Shown here piece after piece: positions 5,565 to 13,708 of a stretch of DNA of 27,049 nucleotides. The DNA comes from UBA4644 sp034933145 (GTDB lineage Bacteria > Bacillota > Clostridia > Oscillospirales > Butyricicoccaceae): NCBI GenBank assembly GCA_034933145.1, contig JAYFOA010000024.1:1-27049 (forward strand), given 5' to 3'. Numbering within the stretch: position 1 is the stretch's first letter; the number at the start of each line of letters is the position of its first letter. A program made the translations under genes and the position numbers. Below the pieces are notes generated by a model. That model was not told the origin of the DNA and did not search any database. It worked only from the letters and a program-made list of their open reading frames with translations.

Positions 5565-6977
5565 TTATAGTCCGCTGTACCGATACAGCGCCGCTGCGGC
5601 CTGCGCCCGGGTAGCGTTGTCCTGCGGCAGCAACTTTCCAGCGCTGCCGCTGATGATTCCTTCCGCCACTGCCCATTTCAGCTGTGTCAGAGCCCCGGAT
5701 GAAACCGCCGCGCCGTCGGGAAACGCATTCAGGTCTCCGGCTGCGCCGGTATCCCGCCCCGTCAATACCGCATAGCGGTAGAGCATTACAGCCATCATTT
5801 CACGGGTGATATTCGTATTCGGGGCAAAGCGATCTTTCGACATTCCGTGGATTACACCCTTTTCCGTGGCCCAATTAATTGCTGCTGAAAACCAGCTGCC
5901 CTCCGGCACATCGTCAAAAGATGCCCCCGAGATCGCTGCCGGCTTTCCGGACATCTGCCACAGGACGGTCACAAATTCTGCCCGTGTGATCTTTCCTTCC
6001 GGCACGAAGGTATTCGCCGTCCTGCCGAAAAACATGCCCGCCTTGGTAACGCCCAGAATTTGCTCATAGGCCCAGTGGCCGTCAATATCGATGTACGGAT
6101 TTTTAAACTCGTTTGGCGGCACGCTGGTAAGCGTCAGATCCAGCGCATCAGCTCCCGCGGTATCCGCGATATCCGTTCCGGAGATATTCAGCCGGGTGAC
6201 CGCGGGATTGAATGTGACCACCGTACCCTTGGTTATACCGGGAATCACGGAGAATTCCAGTGTGGCCAACAGTACCTTTCCGCCGGACAGGTCGCTGCCC
6301 TCCCAAGCGATTGAAATGCGATTCTCCGCCGCCGCGCCGCTGACGCTGACCATTCCGACAGTGGCCGCTGTGCAGTAGGTATAGCACAGCCGCAGGCTGT
6401 CATAATCCAGCAGGATTTTTCCGCCGGTCACATGAGACCCTCTGACCAGATATACTTTGGCAGTTACCTTTGCAGAGTAATTGGCCGCTTCCAACAGAAC
6501 CGTCGGCGCGAAAAACACAGAGGTGCCCGCGGCAGTCACCTGTGCCGTAACGTCCAGGCTGCCGGCGTACATTTCAGAAACGGCCAAGGTCAGGGCAGTG
6601 CCGGCCCCGGAAATTTTGCCGCATATCTGAAACCGCAGTATCATCAAGGTTCCGCCCTGCATCAGCGGGCTGCTCCCAACCCAGGCCAGCGAAACCTCCC
6701 CTGCCGTATCGGCACGAATGTCGCTGATACAGCCGGCCAACAGCGGGCCCGCCTGGACCTCCGCCAGCAGAAGCATACCCGAATCGTACGCCAGGACCAT
6801 ACGGCCGTTGGTGACGCCGCTGTTTGCGGAAAGGTTGACCGTCGCCGTCACCGTATCGTCCAGCAGCGCAGCCTCGACCGATACCGCCGGTGCCGCCGAT
6901 GCCAGGCTTTTTACCGGCAGAAGAGACATGATCAGAGCCCCCGCCAGCAGAAACGACAGGATGCGTTTTCTCTTCAT
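5565..6977 (-). CDS. Secreted protein with two cohesin-like modules and three SLH repeats
   Basis: This 470-residue protein has a signal peptide (MKRKRILSFLLAGALIMSLLP, cleavage likely near Ala28). Two related modules follow at about 31-150 and 158-285. Each begins with V-x-(V/L)EAA and a beta-strand set, then GxxNGRMVLAYDS or VTGGKILLDYDS, the cohesin-type GG-x-(V/I)-x-L-x-YD pattern. Three SLH repeats occupy 294-343 (YIDIDGHWAYEQI, ITRAEFVTVLW), 353-403 (FDDVPEGSWFSAAI, ITREMMAVMLYRYA) and 418-468. SLH repeats anchor proteins to pyruvylated cell-wall polysaccharide; cohesins can bind dockerins. ATG 6977 is preceded by GGAGGGAG; the upstream Met would precede the signal peptide wrongly. It is monocistronic by position. 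No dockerin gene is in the window. Confidence 0.85.
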   Translation of the reverse strand: MKRKRILSFLLAGALIMSLLPVKSLASAAPAVSVEAALLDDTVTATVNLSANSGVTNGRMVLAYDSGMLLLAEVQAGPLLAGCISDIRADTAGEVSLAWVGSSPLMQGGTLMILRFQICGKISGAGTALTLAVSEMYAGSLDVTAQVTAAGTSVFFAPTVLLEAANYSAKVTAKVYLVRGSHVTGGKILLDYDSLRLCYTYCTAATVGMVSVSGAAAENRISIAWEGSDLSGGKVLLATLEFSVIPGITKGTVVTFNPAVTRLNISGTDIADTAGADALDLTLTSVPPNEFKNPYIDIDGHWAYEQILGVTKAGMFFGRTANTFVPEGKITRAEFVTVLWQMSGKPAAISGASFDDVPEGSWFSAAINWATEKGVIHGMSKDRFAPNTNITREMMAVMLYRYAVLTGRDTGAAGDLNAFPDGAAVSSGALTQLKWAVAEGIISGSAGKLLPQDNATRAQAAAALYRYSGL

Positions 6978-7118
6978 GTCTGTTTCTCCCTCCGGTAGAT
7001 TTTGAAAATCCATCATGGATCAATATACACATTCTTGCACACATCCCTGAATAAAAACGGTCGAACCCCGTGCGCAAAATCCTTTCCGCAATCTTCGGCC
7101 CTGTAACTTACGATCATG

Positions 7119-7156
7119 CAAAAGGCGCTGCGGGAATTTCCCGCGGCGCCTTTTGC
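7119..7156 (-). terminator. Intrinsic terminator after ribU
   Basis: CAAAAGGCGC-GCGGGAAA and its complement form a long hairpin of about 17 bp. On the - strand the stem is followed by a T-rich flank (the A-run of the arm). It is bidirectional in shape and lies 37 bases after the ribU stop. Confidence 0.8.
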
Positions 7157-7192
7157 TGTGTATCAGGGATGCACGCAGTGAATACTGCGCTG

Positions 7193-7777
7193 TTACTTCC
7201 GTCCGTGCAGCAGCGGTGACACCCGCTTATAGATCAGGAATACGACGGCGGCAACCAGCAGCTCCTTGACCGCCGTGAACGGTACATTAAACCGCAGCAG
7301 CGCGTCAAACAGCGTCGTAACCGATGGGTCGAGCGCAGAATACATACCGATGATCGCGTCAATCGGCATCAATTTTGCATACAGCGGATAAATTACAAAG
7401 TAATTCCAGGGCAGAGAAAATACGGAGCTGAGCACCACACCCACCAGAGAGCCCAGCAGCGCGCCGCGCCGGGACTTCATCCGCCGGTAGATCAGGCCGG
7501 CGGGCATACAGTAAACCAGCCCGATCGCCAGATTGGACAGCTCACCCACGCCGCCGGAGTTGGTCACCAGCGCGTGCAGCGCATTTTTAATGACGCATAC
7601 TCCGGCGCCCGCCGCGGGACCGAAGGCGAAGGCAGCAAGCAGCGCCGGCAGCTCTGAAAAATCAAATTTTATGAATGCCGGCATCAGCGGCACGCTGAAT
7701 TCAATGAACATCAGCACGAATCCGATGGCGCCAAGCATGGCCACCGTGGCCAGTTTGCGGTATCTTGCGTTTTTCAT
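7193..7777 (-). CDS. ribU: Riboflavin ECF transporter S component RibU
   Basis: This 194-residue integral membrane protein has five to six hydrophobic segments. The early RKLATVAMLGAIGFVLMF helix carries the small-residue pattern S components use to dock on the shared EcfT, and KFDFSELPALLAAFAFGP is the RibU-type signature. It captures riboflavin (or FMN) for the energy-coupling-factor module, whose EcfA/EcfT genes are not in the window. ATG 7777 has GGAGGTAA six bases upstream; longer readings would run into the riboswitch. It is controlled by the FMN riboswitch at 7852-7962 with a terminator at 7790-7829, which independently supports the riboflavin call. Confidence 0.93.
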   Translation of the reverse strand: MKNARYRKLATVAMLGAIGFVLMFIEFSVPLMPAFIKFDFSELPALLAAFAFGPAAGAGVCVIKNALHALVTNSGGVGELSNLAIGLVYCMPAGLIYRRMKSRRGALLGSLVGVVLSSVFSLPWNYFVIYPLYAKLMPIDAIIGMYSALDPSVTTLFDALLRFNVPFTAVKELLVAAVVFLIYKRVSPLLHGRK

Positions 7778-7789
7778 ACGTATTACCTC

Positions 7790-7829
7790 CAAAATAAAAA
7801 GCCCCGACAGGCAAACTGCATGTCGGGGC
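7790..7829 (-). terminator. FMN-riboswitch expression-platform terminator
   Basis: On the - strand GCCCCGACA pairs with TGTCGGGGC (7801-7829 region) and the stem is followed by TTTTTATTTT, then the ribU ribosome binding site. FMN binding should favour this hairpin and shut off ribU. Confidence 0.88.
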
Positions 7830-7851
7830 GCAAAAATAACATATTCCGCTT

Positions 7852-7962
7852 TGTCTTCTCTCATCCAGACTATACTGTCGGTTTTGGAATTTCACCAAAT
7901 CGTGCGCATGTGCGCTCGCGGACTATACCGCCGGTGGGGATGTTCGCCCCGCCCCGAAGACC
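7852..7962 (-). promoter_or_regulatory. FMN riboswitch (RFN element)
   Basis: On the - strand the RNA begins GGUCUUCGGGGCGGGG, contains ACCGGCGGUAUAGUCCGCGAGC, then GAUUUGGUGAAAUUCC, then CCGACAGUAUAGUCUGGAUGAGAGAAGAC. These are the conserved blocks of the FMN aptamer in the right order, closed by GUCUUC/GAAGAC as P1. It is followed by the terminator at 7790 and then ribU. Confidence 0.96.
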
Positions 7963-7982
7963 ATATTCTGTTTTACGGTCTT

Positions 7983-8011
7983 ATGGTAACGCGGCGAACG
8001 GCGTTTGTCAA
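7983..8011 (-). promoter_or_regulatory. Promoter for the FMN riboswitch/ribU transcript
   Basis: On the - strand TTGACA (complement of 8006-8011) and TACCAT (complement of 7983-7988) have a 17-base spacer, about 20 bases upstream of the aptamer. No strong terminator separates it from the M56-S8 gene upstream, so some read-through is possible. Confidence 0.8.
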
Positions 8012-8058
8012 GAGGACAGCGACTCCATATGATTCCATTTTGCAAAAAAATGTTTTTC

Positions 8059-10911
8059 TTAGTCCGGAAGCTGCGCTCGGACGGCGTCGATGAATGCGGG
8101 CGGATCTATGAAATGAATTCCATTTTCATTCTGATAGCAGCTCTCCCTCAATAGGTTCACCGCCTCCTCGGCAGTCATCGAAGGGTCGATCTGCCAGCCG
8201 AGGGCCAGCACGCCGGCGGCGTATGGAATACCCCAGCTCCGGCCGCCGCTGCCGGTGTACTGATAAGAACAGATTCCTTTATCATATTCTTCCGCCACGG
8301 TACGATAGGAGGTGGGAACATAAATAGCCCAGGTATTTGGCGTAAAGCGGCCAGCCGACGAAGCAAATCCACTAGTCATCCCCGTCACATCTTCCGGCTG
8401 TGCCGGATCGTAAAAAGCCGGCCAGATAAACCCGGTGTCGGCGACTGTCCGACAGTCCAGCACAAGGATTCCGGCTGCCTGCGCCTCCGCCACTGCCGCG
8501 TCCCACTGATCCTGATTTGCGCAAAGTGAGCCTGGGCCCGACGGTGCGCCGGATACCGACACTACCCGGATTTTTTCCCCTTCCGGCAGGGCGGTGTTCT
8601 GTGCGATGATCCAGCGCAGCCCCTCGGCCTCATAGGCGCTATCATATGTCCAAGATGGGGAAGCTGCATAGTAGACCTTTGCCCCGGGCGCGACGCCGAT
8701 GTTTTCGCCTACCAAAAGACTGGTAACCGCCGGGCCGTGCATGGAGCCGCTGTCCTCCGGCTGGCCGCAGCCGGTATCATAATAGGCGGCGATCTTCCCC
8801 GCAAATTCCGGATGATCCAACAGCAGGTTCTGGTCGATGATCGCCACGTTGACCCCCTCGCCGGTAACGCCTTCGTCATGCAAAGCTCGGACACCCAGAC
8901 CTGGATTTTTCCCCGCCTCCATAACAGCTTCTGCTTCCGCCTCATGACCGGTGAAGGTCGTGCCCGCGTTAAAGGTAAACGTCACGATCTGCGTGGGATC
9001 ATACTCGTCTTTCTTCAATATACGAAGCGGACTATCGCAAATCCCGCCACGCAGATCGCTGTAGGATTTGACCTGCGCAGCCTCCAGTTCATGAAGTTTT
9101 TCCATCTGCATCATCCCGCCATAGCCCGATAAGCCACAGCCGTCGGCGGTCGTCACCTCCATTGTGGCCGGATAGAAACGAAAGGTCGCTTCCTGCCCGT
9201 CTCCGGTGCGGACGGTAAACGGCACGGCGGCTGAAGCTGCCTTTTCCTCATCCCAGGCCACTTCATCAAAACCGTTTTCGGTACTGACCAGAATCTTCGC
9301 CCGCTGCGTCTTTGCGTCATACACCCGGATGTTTGACGCGGTGCCTCCGTCCGACGGCCACTTTTCCAGCGTGACGACATAATAGCCGTATGCATAGCCG
9401 GCGTCATGGATCACATGGATCTCCCGGCTTGAAGGCGAGCTTTCTGCGTCCTCAACGGTACTCCGCCCGCGCCGTACCGGTGCGTCCGCTCCGTCACAGG
9501 ACAGCCGGTCGGCAATGGTCAGGCCCGTCGGGTCTCGGTAATACAGAACAAGGCTTGCCTCGCCGTCGGAACCGGCAGTCAGCTCCGCACGGTCATAATG
9601 GGCAGAGATGTCCTCCGATGTAAAATCATTGGAATGCTCCGCCAGATATGCTTCAAAGCGCACCAGCAGTGCCGACCGTGCGTCATCCCCGGTCTCTGTG
9701 CCGCCGCAGAGGGCAGCCAGCCAATCCGATCTGTCCGCATCTTTTCCCGGTGTGAATACGCCCAGTGCCGCGGCCGCCAACAGCACGATGGCCAGCGCCG
9801 CGGCCGCCAGCATGACCATCCGGCGCGTTCTGTTCTGATGTACCCCGATGGCGGCCATGCGCTCGCGCATGGTGCGCTTTTCCTCGCACATGGTGGCGCG
9901 GATGACGCCGAAAGGCTGGCGCGCGTCGGCGGCAACCGCCAGCAGCGTCTCCCCATAGCACACGCGGGCCGGGGTCTCCATATTCCGGATGACCGCCTCA
10001 TCACAGGCCAGCTCACAGGCCCGGTTGATCTCCTGCCGCAGCAGCGGCATCAGGGGATTGAACCAGTGGACGGCGCAGACCAGGGCCGTCAGCCATTTGT
10101 ATTGCAGATCCTGCCGCCGCAGATGCGTCAGCTCATGCAGCAGGATATCCCGCAGGCGGGATTCATCATACGTCTGCTCCGGCAGCAGGATCGCGGGCCG
10201 GCGCAGGCCCATGAGCATCGGTGTGACGCAGGCCGCACTGCGGCGCAGTGCCACTGGCCGATCAGTCATGGACGCGAGCAGCGCCTGCTCCCCCGGCGCG
10301 GCGGGGTGGGATGTGAGTTTAAGTGCAGAGGTCAGGCGGCGATAGCCCAAAAGCGTCGCCAGCATATAAAAACAAACACCGATCACCCACAATGCGGAAA
10401 CTGCACGGGACAGCGTCCAATAGGACGCGGAGAACACGGCCGGCAGATATGCTTCGTTCGGGACGGAGGCTGCGGCGGGCACGACAGCCGTCTCCGCACC
10501 AGACTGCGCCGACCCGTCCGATTCATCGGGGGCTATCCCCGCACTGACAGCCGGGGCCCCGTCGGAAGCCTTCTGCGTAAGGGTATCTTTCGCATCAGGC
10601 GCCAAAGCCAGCCCGCTGTCCGGCGCCGGGGGCGAAGAGGTGAGTTCCGCCGCCGGCGCCGGCGTCCTGACAGTCAAGAATTGTTCAATCGTCATATCCG
10701 GCAATTCCGGTGCCGCGTGAAACGCCATCGGCAGCAGGCCGAGCCCCAGACTCAGCGGCAGCATCAGGCGCAGTAATACCAGCAGCCATAGATAATATTG
10801 GAATGTTCGGGTGGTCCGCCGCCGAAGCAGCGGGCGCAGCGCCAGTACCAGCAGCATAAGCGCGGTCCCGGCCAGCGACATGGAAAGCAGCGTCTTCAAA
10901 AAAGCGTTCAT
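8059..10911 (-). CDS. BlaR1-type M56 metalloprotease fused to a subtilisin-like (S8) domain
   Basis: This 950-residue membrane protein has helices at about 3-27 and 36-60, an Ala/Pro/Ser-rich loop (80-155), a third helix (164-188), then the M56 domain with zinc motif HELTH (259-263) and ELACDEA (third ligand Glu300), and a fourth helix (364-386). BlaR1/MecR1 proteins have this layout and then an extracellular beta-lactam-binding domain. Here the exterior part is instead about 270 residues of unrecognised sequence followed by an S8 fold from about 675: Asp693 (VNVAIIDQN), His725 (MHGPAVTSLL) and Ser892 (GGRSWGIPYAAGV). The usual AAAGN oxyanion segment is replaced by AGILVLDCRT, so activity is uncertain. 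AGGAGG precedes ATG 10911. The BlaI-type repressor gene is 173 bases upstream, so the pair probably forms one autoregulated signalling unit. The signal is unknown. Confidence 0.9.
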   Translation of the reverse strand: MNAFLKTLLSMSLAGTALMLLVLALRPLLRRRTTRTFQYYLWLLVLLRLMLPLSLGLGLLPMAFHAAPELPDMTIEQFLTVRTPAPAAELTSSPPAPDSGLALAPDAKDTLTQKASDGAPAVSAGIAPDESDGSAQSGAETAVVPAAASVPNEAYLPAVFSASYWTLSRAVSALWVIGVCFYMLATLLGYRRLTSALKLTSHPAAPGEQALLASMTDRPVALRRSAACVTPMLMGLRRPAILLPEQTYDESRLRDILLHELTHLRRQDLQYKWLTALVCAVHWFNPLMPLLRQEINRACELACDEAVIRNMETPARVCYGETLLAVAADARQPFGVIRATMCEEKRTMRERMAAIGVHQNRTRRMVMLAAAALAIVLLAAAALGVFTPGKDADRSDWLAALCGGTETGDDARSALLVRFEAYLAEHSNDFTSEDISAHYDRAELTAGSDGEASLVLYYRDPTGLTIADRLSCDGADAPVRRGRSTVEDAESSPSSREIHVIHDAGYAYGYYVVTLEKWPSDGGTASNIRVYDAKTQRAKILVSTENGFDEVAWDEEKAASAAVPFTVRTGDGQEATFRFYPATMEVTTADGCGLSGYGGMMQMEKLHELEAAQVKSYSDLRGGICDSPLRILKKDEYDPTQIVTFTFNAGTTFTGHEAEAEAVMEAGKNPGLGVRALHDEGVTGEGVNVAIIDQNLLLDHPEFAGKIAAYYDTGCGQPEDSGSMHGPAVTSLLVGENIGVAPGAKVYYAASPSWTYDSAYEAEGLRWIIAQNTALPEGEKIRVVSVSGAPSGPGSLCANQDQWDAAVAEAQAAGILVLDCRTVADTGFIWPAFYDPAQPEDVTGMTSGFASSAGRFTPNTWAIYVPTSYRTVAEEYDKGICSYQYTGSGGRSWGIPYAAGVLALGWQIDPSMTAEEAVNLLRESCYQNENGIHFIDPPAFIDAVRAQLPD

Positions 10912-11084
10912 AGATTCCTCCTGAATCTTTCTGTGAATACAGCCGTTTTACGAAAATCCGCGACAAGCAAAACTTCCCGGGTATTTTGAAGGCAGGGGAG
11001 TAAACGCCGCAGAGGCATATCCCGCGGTCAAAGCGGGATTTCCCCCTTTATCAAACGTACCGCGAAACCATCTTTAGTCCCGGT

Positions 11085-11459
11085 TTACTTTTCCCCGTGA
11101 AGAAGAGAACGCAGCTCCTTTAATTCTGTCTCGGAAAAATCACCGGCGTCCACCAGGGATGCCACTAAGTTCCGCGCACTGCCGCCATAGACCCGATTGA
11201 TAAGTTCGCGTGCCGCAAATTTTGCATATTCTTTTTGAGAGATCAACGGGCGAAAGTATTGCACCTCACGTTTTTCCGTTCCTGCTGCGCCCTTGGCGCA
11301 CAGCCGCCGCAGCAGGGTTTTTACGGTGGAACCGTCCCACCGATCCGCCAGCCGCTGCTGCAGTTCCGCTGCGCTCAGCGGCATACCTGCCGTCCACAGC
11401 TGCTGCATTACCAAAAGTTCGCTGTCGGAAATACGTCCCGCGCCGTCATGCATCTTCAT
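11085..11459 (-). CDS. BlaI/MecI-family transcriptional repressor
   Basis: This 124-residue winged-helix repressor contains ISDSELLVMQQLWTAGMPLS at the N-terminus, TVKTLLRRLCAKG as recognition helix and turn, and a C-terminal dimerisation part (YAKFAARELINRVYGG, LVDAGDFSETELKELRSLL). In the family the dimer binds TACA-N2-TGTA sites and is removed after proteolysis triggered by the partner BlaR1-type sensor. The gene is followed by such a sensor, here with an S8 domain. Two matching operators lie over its own promoter. GGAGGTAG lies five bases before ATG 11459. No beta-lactamase or PBP2a gene is in the window, so a resistance role should not be assumed. The region where BlaI is cut (Asn-Phe in the classic protein) reads VASLVDA, without Asn-Phe. 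Confidence 0.93.
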   Translation of the reverse strand: MKMHDGAGRISDSELLVMQQLWTAGMPLSAAELQQRLADRWDGSTVKTLLRRLCAKGAAGTEKREVQYFRPLISQKEYAKFAARELINRVYGGSARNLVASLVDAGDFSETELKELRSLLHGEK

Positions 11460-11475
11460 ATGCCTACCTCCATGT

Positions 11476-11526
11476 TACAAGTGTAACCTTTAAGCGCAGT
11501 TTACACCTGTAACTTTCAAATGTCAA
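11476..11526 (-). promoter_or_regulatory. Promoter with two BlaI-type operators
   Basis: On the - strand TTGACA (complement of 11521-11526) and TAAACT (complement of 11498-11503) are 17 bases apart. TACACCTGTA (11502-11511) overlaps the spacer and -10, and TACAAGTGTA (11476-11485) lies just downstream of the start point. Both are TACA-N2-TGTA sites with centres 26 bases apart, on the same helical face within error. This layout predicts autorepression. Confidence 0.9.
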
Positions 11527-11535
11527 GTGCCTTTG

Positions 11536-11565
11536 AAAAAGCACCCCGCATATTACATGCGGGGC
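11536..11565 (-). terminator. Terminator after the fakA gene
   Basis: On the - strand CCCCGCAT (complement of 11557-11564) pairs with ATGCGGGG (complement of 11544-11551) across a 5-base loop, followed by TGCTTTTTC. It lies between the fakA stop and the BlaI promoter. Confidence 0.88.
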
Positions 11566-11584
11566 GCAAACAATCGATATTTGG

Positions 11585-13243
11585 TTATTCCACGGAAATC
11601 ATATAGCTGTATACCGGCTGACCGCCATGAAGTACGTTGACTTCTGCGTTCCTGGCTTCTTTCTGGAAGGTCTCCCGGACTTCTTCCGCCTGCTGTTCAT
11701 CCGCGCCTTCGCCATAAAGCACGGTGATGAACGCGGTATTTTTGTCACACATCTCTTTTGCCAGCTTTTTGATCACCGCATCAAATTTTGGCCCCGTAGC
11801 CAGCAGCTTTCCATCGGCCAGACCCAGATAATCGCCTTTTTTAATCGCTTTGCCGTCATAATCACTGTCGCGGGCCGCATAAGTCACCGATGCAGAGCGG
11901 ACACGTTCGGCAGCTGCGGTCATTTCCCGTTCGTTATCGCCGATCTCCCGGTCGGGGTCGAAGGAAAGCATGGCACAGATGCCCTGCGGCACGCTCTTGG
12001 TCGGAAGAACGACCACCTGCTTTTCGGAAAGAGAAGCCGCCTGCTGAGAAGCCATGATAATATTCTTGTTGTTGGGCAGGACAAAAACCACCTCGGCAGG
12101 GGTACGGTCAACGGCGTGAAGGATATCCTCAGTGGACGGGTTCATGGTCTGTCCGCCTTCAACCACCGCATCGACGCCTAAATCGCGGAAGACGGCGGAT
12201 ACTCCGTCGCCGGCAGCGACGGAAACAAATCCATACCGCTGCTCGGGTGGCGCGGATTCCCGTTTACCCATGCCTTTGACCTTGGCATCCTCCACCTTGC
12301 GCTGATGCTGTTCTACCATGTTTTCAATTTTAATGGCGGACAGCATGCCGTATTTCAGACCCTCAGCCAACGCGCGGTCAGGCGTATCGGTATGGACATG
12401 GATTTTGATGATATCGTCGTCATCCACCACGACGACACAGTCGCCGATTCCCTCCAGAAATGAACGAAGAAGCATGGGATCGCGCTGTTTGTCTTCCCGT
12501 GTGGCAATGAATTCGGTGCAGTAGGCAAAGTTGATCTCTTCATCGTCAAAGGCGGAAAAGTCTGCCGCCATCGGAACGGCGTTCCGGGCGTTCGGGATCG
12601 GAATCATTCGCGCCAGGCGGCTGACCACGCCGCTGAGGGCATCCTGCATCCCCTGAAGAATAATCACATAACCGTAGGCGCCGGCATCCACGACCCCGGC
12701 TTTTTTCAGCACCGGGTTTTGCTCGGTCGTCAGAGCCAGCGCTTTCTGCGCGGCAACAATCGCCGCACCCAGTACCGATTCCGGCTCACGGTTCTTGCGC
12801 GCCGCCTTCTGGGCAGCCTCTCCGGCCACCCGTGCCACCGTCAGAATGGTTCCTTCCGCCGGTTTCATCACCGCCTTATAGGCGGTATTGGCACCTTCGG
12901 TCAGTGCAGACGCAAGCACAGCGCCGTCAACGGTGCGGCTGCTCTTCATCCCGTTCATCACGCCGCGGAACAGCAGGGAAGTAATGACGCCGGAATTGCC
13001 GCGCGCGCCGCGCAGCATGGCGCCGGAAGTGACCTCCAGCGCACGGCCCAGCGTCGGATTCTCCAGCTTCTGAAGCTCCTGCGCAGCCGCGTTCAGGGTC
13101 ATGGACATATTCGTGCCGGTATCGCCGTCGGGAACGGGGAACACATTGAGCGCATTGATTTCGTCCCTGCGCTCCTCCACCGCCGCCGCAGCTGCCAGCA
13201 GCATATCCTTATAGGCTTCGCCGTCTATCTGTTTCGTTGCCAA
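11585..13243 (-). CDS. fakA: Fatty acid kinase FakA / YloV (DAK2-DegV-linked)
   Basis: This 552-residue cytoplasmic protein has a DAK2-type nucleotide-binding domain (about 8-200) with the signature NVFPVPDGDTGTNMSMTL, where Asp39 and Asp41 bind Mg-ATP, then GARGNSGVITSLLFRG and GVVDAGAYGY. A middle domain has DCVVVVDDDDIIKIHVHTD and a C-terminal domain carries VFVLPNNKNIIMAS. In the family FakA phosphorylates fatty acids held by a DegV-type FakB protein, feeding exogenous fatty acids into phospholipid synthesis. No fakB is in the window. The start appears to be TTG 13243, with AGGAGG nine bases upstream; the next Met is inside the conserved domain. It follows the yloU gene (86 bases), the usual pairing in Firmicutes. 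Confidence 0.93.
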   Translation of the reverse strand: MATKQIDGEAYKDMLLAAAAAVEERRDEINALNVFPVPDGDTGTNMSMTLNAAAQELQKLENPTLGRALEVTSGAMLRGARGNSGVITSLLFRGVMNGMKSSRTVDGAVLASALTEGANTAYKAVMKPAEGTILTVARVAGEAAQKAARKNREPESVLGAAIVAAQKALALTTEQNPVLKKAGVVDAGAYGYVIILQGMQDALSGVVSRLARMIPIPNARNAVPMAADFSAFDDEEINFAYCTEFIATREDKQRDPMLLRSFLEGIGDCVVVVDDDDIIKIHVHTDTPDRALAEGLKYGMLSAIKIENMVEQHQRKVEDAKVKGMGKRESAPPEQRYGFVSVAAGDGVSAVFRDLGVDAVVEGGQTMNPSTEDILHAVDRTPAEVVFVLPNNKNIIMASQQAASLSEKQVVVLPTKSVPQGICAMLSFDPDREIGDNEREMTAAAERVRSASVTYAARDSDYDGKAIKKGDYLGLADGKLLATGPKFDAVIKKLAKEMCDKNTAFITVLYGEGADEQQAEEVRETFQKEARNAEVNVLHGGQPVYSYMISVE

Positions 13244-13329
13244 TTGTAGATGCCTCCTAAACCAAAAGAGTCATCAGGCTTTGCCGTCCGCCCGATGAAC
13301 CGCCGGCCTACCGGGCCGGAACGCGCCCC

Positions 13330-13674
13330 TCAGCGGATCGCGTCAATATACAGGTTGACCTCCTGCACGGGCACGCCGGTGCATTTTTCCACTTCGTACC
13401 CTACCTGATCCTTCAGGTTCTGACAAATTGTCCGGATGGAAACACCCCGCTCCACCGCCAGATGCAGGTCAATCTGCAGCATGCCGTTTTCCGAGCTCCG
13501 GGCGTTGACGCCCAGACATTGCTGCCGAATCCCGACCAGCGAGAGCAGCCTGCCCTGCAGGCCTGGCGCGTCGGTGCCGCGCACCCCGATACAGGTGGCT
13601 GCGGCATTCTCCGCGATGGCTTCCACCGCGCGGTTGGAGATACCTATTGTCCCCAGCTCCGTGGTGATTCGCAT
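13330..13674 (-). CDS. yloU: Asp23/Gls24-family envelope stress protein (YloU-like)
   Basis: This 114-residue protein starts MRITTELGTIGISNRAVEAIA, has the IDLHLAVERGVSIRTICQNLKDQV central part and ends VNLYIDAIR, matching the Asp23/Gls24 (YloU/AmaP-associated) family. Members sit near the membrane or associate with lipid metabolism. In Firmicutes yloU precedes yloV/fakA, as it does here. ATG 13674 has AGGAGG a few bases upstream. A near-perfect TATAAT lies at 13709-13714 on the complementary strand. Confidence 0.92.
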   Translation of the reverse strand: MRITTELGTIGISNRAVEAIAENAAATCIGVRGTDAPGLQGRLLSLVGIRQQCLGVNARSSENGMLQIDLHLAVERGVSIRTICQNLKDQVGYEVEKCTGVPVQEVNLYIDAIR

Positions 13675-13708
13675 CGTTCTCGCCTCCTCATTGCGAAGTT
13701 GCTAATGG

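Noticed and set aside
9598..10776. 392-codon open frame on the + strand
   Set aside because: It is the antisense shadow of the M56-S8 gene; composition is Arg/Gln/His-rich and there is no family motif.
11019..11039. ATCCCGC/GCGGGAT hairpin between the BlaI-type gene and the M56-S8 gene
   Set aside because: Only seven pairs with no T-run; it could tune read-through but cannot be called a terminator.
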